Source: Methylobacillus methanolivorans
Lineage (GTDB): Bacteria; Pseudomonadota; Gammaproteobacteria; Burkholderiales; Methylophilaceae
Assembly (NCBI RefSeq): GCF_044751345.1
Contig: NZ_JBIWXY010000003.1
Span: 124,001-188,000 of the forward strand
Length of the DNA stretch: 64,000 nucleotides
Reading direction: 5' to 3'
A program made the translations under genes and the position numbers. Position 1 is the first letter of the stretch. Every line of letters begins with the position of its first letter. The notes below the pieces were generated by a model. The model was not told the DNA's origin and searched no databases. It worked only from the letters and a program-made list of their open reading frames with translations. Positions 60,028 to 64,000 of the stretch are shown piece after piece.

Positions 60028-61110
60028 TTACAGTGATGAGGTGATGATGCCGCCGCCCAAGCAGACGTTGCTTTCATACACAACAACGGATTGGCCTGCG
60101 GTAATCGCCCATTGCTTGTGGCCAAAGCGAATCTCGGCGCGATCGCCTTGCAGGCTGTCGATTTCGCAGGGGGCATCTGGTTGGCGATAGCGTGTCTTGG
60201 CGGCATAGACCCAGTGGGTTTTGGGTTCTTCGTCAGCAATCCAGTGCAGGTTGTTAGCCACTAAGCCGTCATTGAGCAGTAAGGGGTGTTCATGGCCTTG
60301 CACCACAATCAATACGTTGCGCGCCATATCCTTGCCTGCCACAAACCATGGTTTGCCATTGCTTTCACGCGAGCCGCCAATACCCAGCCCCTGGCGTTGT
60401 CCCATGGTGTAATACATCAGGCCGTTATGCTGGCCAACCACTTTGCCTTCTGGCGTTTGTATCTCGCCCGGCGTGCGTGGTAAGTAGCGGCTGAGAAACT
60501 CCTGGAAAGGCCGCTCGCCGATAAAGCAGATGCCAGTGGAATCTTTTTTCTCGCTGGTGGGCAGGCCGGCCTTACGGGCGATGTCACGAATTTCGCGCTT
60601 CAACAGATGGCCAAGTGGAAACAGGGTTTTCGATAGCTGTGCCTGGTTGAGGCGGTGCAGGAAATAGCTTTGATCCTTGGTGCCGTCATCGGCCTTCATC
60701 AATTGGAACAGGCCGTTTTTCTCACGCACCTGGGCGTAGTGGCCGGTAGCCATGAGGTCGCCGCCCAGCGCCATGGCGTGGTCGAGGAAAGCCTTGAACT
60801 TGATCTCGGAGTTGCAGAGGATATCTGGGTTAGGCGTGCGGCCAGCGCTGTATTCCTCCAGGAAATTGGCAAATACGCGCTCTTTATATTCCTTGCTGAA
60901 GTTGACAGCTTCCAGCTCAATATCTAGCTTGTCCGCGACAGCCGCAGCATCAATCAAATCCTGCTTAGCTGGGCAATATTCGTCAGTATCGTCATCCTCC
61001 CAGTTTTTCATGAACAGGCCGGTGACTTCATAGCCTTGTTCTTTGAGCAAGAGTGCGGCGACGGAGGAGTCGACACCTCCTGACATGCCGACGATGACTT
61101 TTTTCTTCAT
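60028..61110 (-). CDS. mnmA: tRNA-specific 2-thiouridylase MnmA
   Basis: Thiolates U34 of tRNA-Lys, -Glu and -Gln. The PP-loop is GMSGGVDSS; the catalytic cysteines are in PDILCNSEIKF and STGICFIGER. ATGHYA and YTMGQRQGLGIGG are further marks. The 360 residues fit. nudJ lies directly upstream, the same order as in E. coli. Confidence 0.96.
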   Translation of the reverse strand: MKKKVIVGMSGGVDSSVAALLLKEQGYEVTGLFMKNWEDDDTDEYCPAKQDLIDAAAVADKLDIELEAVNFSKEYKERVFANFLEEYSAGRTPNPDILCNSEIKFKAFLDHAMALGGDLMATGHYAQVREKNGLFQLMKADDGTKDQSYFLHRLNQAQLSKTLFPLGHLLKREIRDIARKAGLPTSEKKDSTGICFIGERPFQEFLSRYLPRTPGEIQTPEGKVVGQHNGLMYYTMGQRQGLGIGGSRESNGKPWFVAGKDMARNVLIVVQGHEHPLLLNDGLVANNLHWIADEEPKTHWVYAAKTRYRQPDAPCEIDSLQGDRAEIRFGHKQWAITAGQSVVVYESNVCLGGGIITSSL

Positions 61111-61137
61111 GATGCGTGTTCTATCTAGGTAGTAATA

Positions 61138-61581
61138 CTATAAATGGGTAATCACGTTGAGCGGGAAATGCTGCCCCGCCAGATAGTGCTCAACGCAGGT
61201 GAGCACTTGCGGACTACGGTGTTGGGCCTGGGTGGCACGGACTTCATCTGCCGTCATCCAAAGGGCGCGAATAATGCCGTCATCCAGCGCCAAGTCCGCC
61301 TGATGATCGTCCACCTGGCCGATAAAGGCAAATCGCAGGTAGGTAATGTCCTTGAGCGGATGGCGCCAATGGTAAATGCCTAGCAGGCTTTGCGGGGTAA
61401 AACGATAAGCGGTTTCCTCGCGTGCTTCCCTGACGGCTGCCTCCAGCAGGCTTTCGCCATTTTCCACATGTCCGGCAGGCTGGTTGAGGCGTATACCGTC
61501 TGCGGTTTCTTCTTCCACCAGGAGAAAGCGGCCTTGCTGCTCGACAATGGCAGCAACAGTGGTATGGGGTTTCCAGATCAT
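61138..61581 (-). CDS. nudJ: Nudix hydrolase, NudJ-like phosphatase
   Basis: NudJ in E. coli acts on thiamine precursor HMP-PP and nucleoside di/triphosphates. The start MIWKPHTTVAAIVEQQGRF aligns with the E. coli protein, so I use 61581; an ATG at 61593 is in frame. The Nudix box GHVENGESLLEAAVREAREE is present but the Gly near its end (normally EExG) is Ala (EETAY). 147 residues. Neighbour of mnmA, as in E. coli. Confidence 0.88.
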   Translation of the reverse strand: MIWKPHTTVAAIVEQQGRFLLVEEETADGIRLNQPAGHVENGESLLEAAVREAREETAYRFTPQSLLGIYHWRHPLKDITYLRFAFIGQVDDHQADLALDDGIIRALWMTADEVRATQAQHRSPQVLTCVEHYLAGQHFPLNVITHL

Positions 61582-61757
61582 GGGTTTGTGCACCAGCTAA
61601 GCGGGTGTTTTTTCACCCAGCAATCGTAAACCCATAATTTTACAGCGGGATTGCCTGTGAAGCCAGCGCAGGTGTTATCAGCTGGGGGTAACTTGTTTGG
61701 TGCGGCCTGGGCCGATCAGGTACTATCCGCCCAATACCAATAGGCATAGACACCAAC

Positions 61758-62336
61758 ATGACACGTATTTATCTGGCTTCTCGCTCACCACGGCGCGCAG
61801 AATTATTGCAGCAAATCGGCGTGGACTTTGTCGTCATTCCTTCCGATATAGACGAGTCTGTATATAATGCAGAACCAGCTGCCGATTATGTGTTACGACT
61901 GGCTCAAGAAAAAGCGCAGGCTTGCGCTGCTGGGCTGGAAGTGCTGGATATGCCGATATTGGCAGCAGATACGACGGTGTGCGTGGAAGGCGTGATTCTG
62001 GGCAAGCCTGAGCATGATGATGAGGCCTATGCCATGTTGTCTTCCATGTCTGGAGGCTGGCATGAAGTGCATACCGCAATCGCACTGGCGAGTACACATG
62101 GTATGCAGGTGGCGCTTTCAACCACGCGCGTCAAGATGATGGCACTGAGCCACGAAGTGATCATGGCCTACGTGGCGAGCGGGGAACCCCGGGATAAAGC
62201 TGGTGCCTATGGCATACAAGGCCTGGGTGGCACCTTGATTGAGCGAATTGAGGGCAGCTACTCGGGTGTGATGGGGCTGCCGTTGTATGAAACGGCCAGC
62301 TTGTTGAGGAATTGCGGCTTTACCATACCTGGCTAG
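61758..62336 (+). CDS. maf: Maf family nucleoside triphosphate pyrophosphatase (dTTP/UTP type)
   Basis: House-cleaning pyrophosphatase. Signatures are LASRSPRRAELLQQIG at the N-terminus, ESVYNAEPA, LAADTTVCVEG, and DKAGAYGIQGLGGTLIERIEGSYSGVMGLP (in parts) at the C-terminus. The 192 residues match. The dTTP/UTP (YhdE) class is inferred from IDE and DKAGAYGIQG. It is 66 bases before rng, the usual maf-rng pair. Confidence 0.92.
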   Translation: MTRIYLASRSPRRAELLQQIGVDFVVIPSDIDESVYNAEPAADYVLRLAQEKAQACAAGLEVLDMPILAADTTVCVEGVILGKPEHDDEAYAMLSSMSGGWHEVHTAIALASTHGMQVALSTTRVKMMALSHEVIMAYVASGEPRDKAGAYGIQGLGGTLIERIEGSYSGVMGLPLYETASLLRNCGFTIPG

Positions 62337-62402
62337 GTGATTGGTTGCGATGCCAGTCTATATGTTGCGATTTGGAAATTAAAAAGCAAAATAAAAAACG
62401 TC

Positions 62403-63854
62403 ATGAGTGAAGAAATACTGATCAATGTCACCCCACAAGAAACGCGCGTCGCGATTGTCGAACAGGGTGTCTTGCAAGAGCTGCATGTAGAGCGTGCTAC
62501 TTCGCTGGGGCTAGTGGGCAATATCTATCGCGGCAAGGTGTGCCGTGTGTTGCCGGGCATGCAATCAGCCTTTGTCGAGATCGGCCTGCAACGCGCGGCT
62601 TTTCTACATGTGGCGGATATCCTGGAGTGCTGTAGTCCGGAAAAGGAAAAAGCTATCCAGGAGGTACTGCACGAAGGCCAGCCTATTATGGTGCAGGTGA
62701 TCAAGGAACCGATAGGTACCAAGGGCGCGCGCCTTACCACGCAGATCAGTATTGCCGGTCGCTTTCTTGTCTATCTGCCGCAACAGCAGCATATAGGCGT
62801 GTCACAACGTATCGAGGATGAGGCCGAGCGCGAGTTGCTGCGTGAGCGCCTGTTGCGCCTGCTGCCGGAAAAGCGCGAGGGCGGCTATATTATCCGTACC
62901 ATGTCGGAAGCGGCTACCGATGAAGAGCTGCTGGCGGATATTGATTACCTGCAAAAGGTTTGGAGCAATATTCAGGCAGCCAGCCATGGCGCTGCCGATC
63001 GTTCCTTGGTATTTCAGGATCTCGATTTGCCCATGCGCGTGTTGCGAGATGTGGTGAATGACGAAATACATCGCATCCTGGTCGACTCGCGTGAGACTTA
63101 CCAAAAGCTGCTGGATTTCGCCAGCCATTACGCGGTAGGCGCGGTAAAGCGGATTGAGCATTATCAAGGTGCGCGTCCGTTGTTCGATATGTACAACGTC
63201 GAGCATGAAATCAACAAGGCCATGTCGCGCAAGGTGGAGCTTAAATCAGGTGGTTACCTGATTTTTGACCAGACCGAAGCGCTGACCACCGTGGATGTGA
63301 ACACGGGTGGCTTTGTTACTGGTCGTAGCCTTTCCGATACCATCTTCAAGACCAATCTAGAGGCTGCACAATGCATTGCGCGGCAACTGCGTGTGCGCAA
63401 TCTTGGTGGCATCATCATTATCGACTTCATTGATATGGATGAAGAGGAACAGCAAAGTGCTGTGCTGACCGAGCTGAAAAAAGCCGTGGTCAAGGACAGG
63501 GCACGCACTGGTGTCAATGGCTTCTCGACACTGGGCTTGGTGGAGATGACGCGCAAGCGCACGCGTGAAAGCCTGGCGCATCTGCTTTGTGAGCCTTGCC
63601 CATCTTGCAAGGGGCGCGGTGAAGTGAAAACCGCCCAAACGGTTTGCTATGAAATCTTCCGCGAGCTTTTGCGCAACGCCAAGCAATTCACCGCGCGTGA
63701 GTTCCGCATCCTCGCAGCCCCCAAGGTGATCGACCTGTTGCTGGATGAAGAGGCGCAGAGCTTAGCCAATCTTTCCGATTTTATTGGCAAGCCGATTTCC
63801 CTGCAGTCAGAAACCCACTACGCGCAGGAAACCTACGATATTGTTTTGATGTAG
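62403..63854 (+). CDS. rng: Ribonuclease G
   Basis: Endonuclease of the RNase E/G family processing the 5' end of 16S rRNA and decaying mRNA. The N-terminal S1 domain (GNIYRGKVCRVLPGMQSAFV) is followed by the DNase I-like catalytic core with LTTVDVNTGGFV and GGIIIIDFIDM. The zinc-link motif is CEPCPSCKGRG. The ATG at 62403 (MSEEILINVTPQETRVA) gives 483 residues, the RNase G length; there is no long RNase E tail. Confidence 0.96.
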   Translation: MSEEILINVTPQETRVAIVEQGVLQELHVERATSLGLVGNIYRGKVCRVLPGMQSAFVEIGLQRAAFLHVADILECCSPEKEKAIQEVLHEGQPIMVQVIKEPIGTKGARLTTQISIAGRFLVYLPQQQHIGVSQRIEDEAERELLRERLLRLLPEKREGGYIIRTMSEAATDEELLADIDYLQKVWSNIQAASHGAADRSLVFQDLDLPMRVLRDVVNDEIHRILVDSRETYQKLLDFASHYAVGAVKRIEHYQGARPLFDMYNVEHEINKAMSRKVELKSGGYLIFDQTEALTTVDVNTGGFVTGRSLSDTIFKTNLEAAQCIARQLRVRNLGGIIIIDFIDMDEEEQQSAVLTELKKAVVKDRARTGVNGFSTLGLVEMTRKRTRESLAHLLCEPCPSCKGRGEVKTAQTVCYEIFRELLRNAKQFTAREFRILAAPKVIDLLLDEEAQSLANLSDFIGKPISLQSETHYAQETYDIVLM

Positions 63855-63869
63855 GCCTGACGAGAGTGA

Positions 63870-63901
63870 CAAAAAAACCGACGATATCGTCGGTTTTTTT
63901 A
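63870..63901. terminator. Bidirectional terminator after rng
   Basis: A-run, palindromic arms AAACCGACGAT / ATCGTCGGTTT, T-run. Serves rng and a convergent gene at the right edge. Confidence 0.87.
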
Positions 63902-63926
63902 TGTGTGCTAGTTGCTTACCTTTTGC

Positions 63927-64000
63927 CTAGAACAAGCGTAATAGCTGCATTTCAGTGGGCGTGATCACCACAATCAGAATCAATTCAGCCAGGATGAATA
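63927..64000 (-). CDS. 3' end of an unidentified gene, probably membrane protein
   Basis: Open minus-strand frame from the window edge to a TAG at 63927-63929. The last residues read ILAELILIVVITPTEMQLLRLF, hydrophobic then ending with a short polar segment. Too short to identify. Its position just past the terminator supports a convergent gene. Confidence 0.35.
   Translation of the reverse strand, partial: FILAELILIVVITPTEMQLLRLF

Overview
The window looks like core chromosome of a betaproteobacterium, most likely a methylotroph of the Methylophilaceae (Methylobacillus/Methylovorus type). This is an inference from protein character and gene order: lptD-surA-pdxA-rsmA, ilvB-ilvH-ilvC-psd, pepP-ubiH-ubiI-like, xseB-ispA-dxs-folE2, and a YVTN propeller beside an MxaD-like START protein. 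No marker such as mxaF, xoxF or 16S rRNA is present to prove it. Coding density is high and genes are often joined by ATGA or TGATG overlaps. I see no tRNA, rRNA, insertion sequence, prophage or CRISPR array.

Layout. 1-2.3 kb: 3' part of gpsA, then trmL and comF. 2.4-4.8 kb: a small, partly AT-rich accessory patch with two paralogous membrane proteins around a LysR regulator and a small secreted protein. 4.8-9.4 kb: biotin operon bioB-F-H-C-D without bioA. 9.4-15.4 kb: minus-strand run leuS-lptE-holA-proA-nadD. 15.8-18.0 kb: cheW and a chemoreceptor. 18.1-24.3 kb: minus-strand run lptD-surA-pdxA-rsmA, then adk. 24.5-30.7 kb: amgK-murU (peptidoglycan recycling), pepP, two ubiquinone-type hydroxylases, dsbC. 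30.8-33.7 kb: pilB-pilC. 34.0-39.2 kb: csp, icd, rluE, aroC, an MFS transporter, an aspartic protease. 39.3-43.2 kb: isoprenoid/folate run xseB-ispA-dxs-folE2. 43.2-47.0 kb: an esterase, then a CHASE2 adenylate cyclase overlapping a class II cyclic-nucleotide phosphodiesterase. 47.3-49.5 kb: a type IV pilin with a sigma-54 promoter, an MxaD-like protein and a YVTN propeller. 49.7-57.5 kb: rppH, psd, ilvC-ilvH-ilvB, a second PilB/GspE-like ATPase, nadC. 57.5-59.1 kb: a second chemoreceptor. 59.4-64 kb: a GST, mnmA, nudJ, maf, rng and the 3' end of an unidentified gene.

How the parts fit together. Envelope biogenesis is well represented: lptD, lptE, surA, amgK-murU, psd, dsbC. Surface motility and taxis parts are scattered: pilB-pilC, a sigma-54 pilin, a spare PilB-like ATPase, and two receptors each preceded by a FliA-like promoter. 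The most interesting regulatory items are the translationally coupled cyclase/phosphodiesterase pair, the membrane-protein paralogues around a LysR gene, a 22-bp perfect palindrome over the nadC start, mutually exclusive hairpins at the ilvC stop codon, and a Fur-box-like dyad between pilB and csp. I found no large unknown multi-gene system; the best leads for new biology are these small units.
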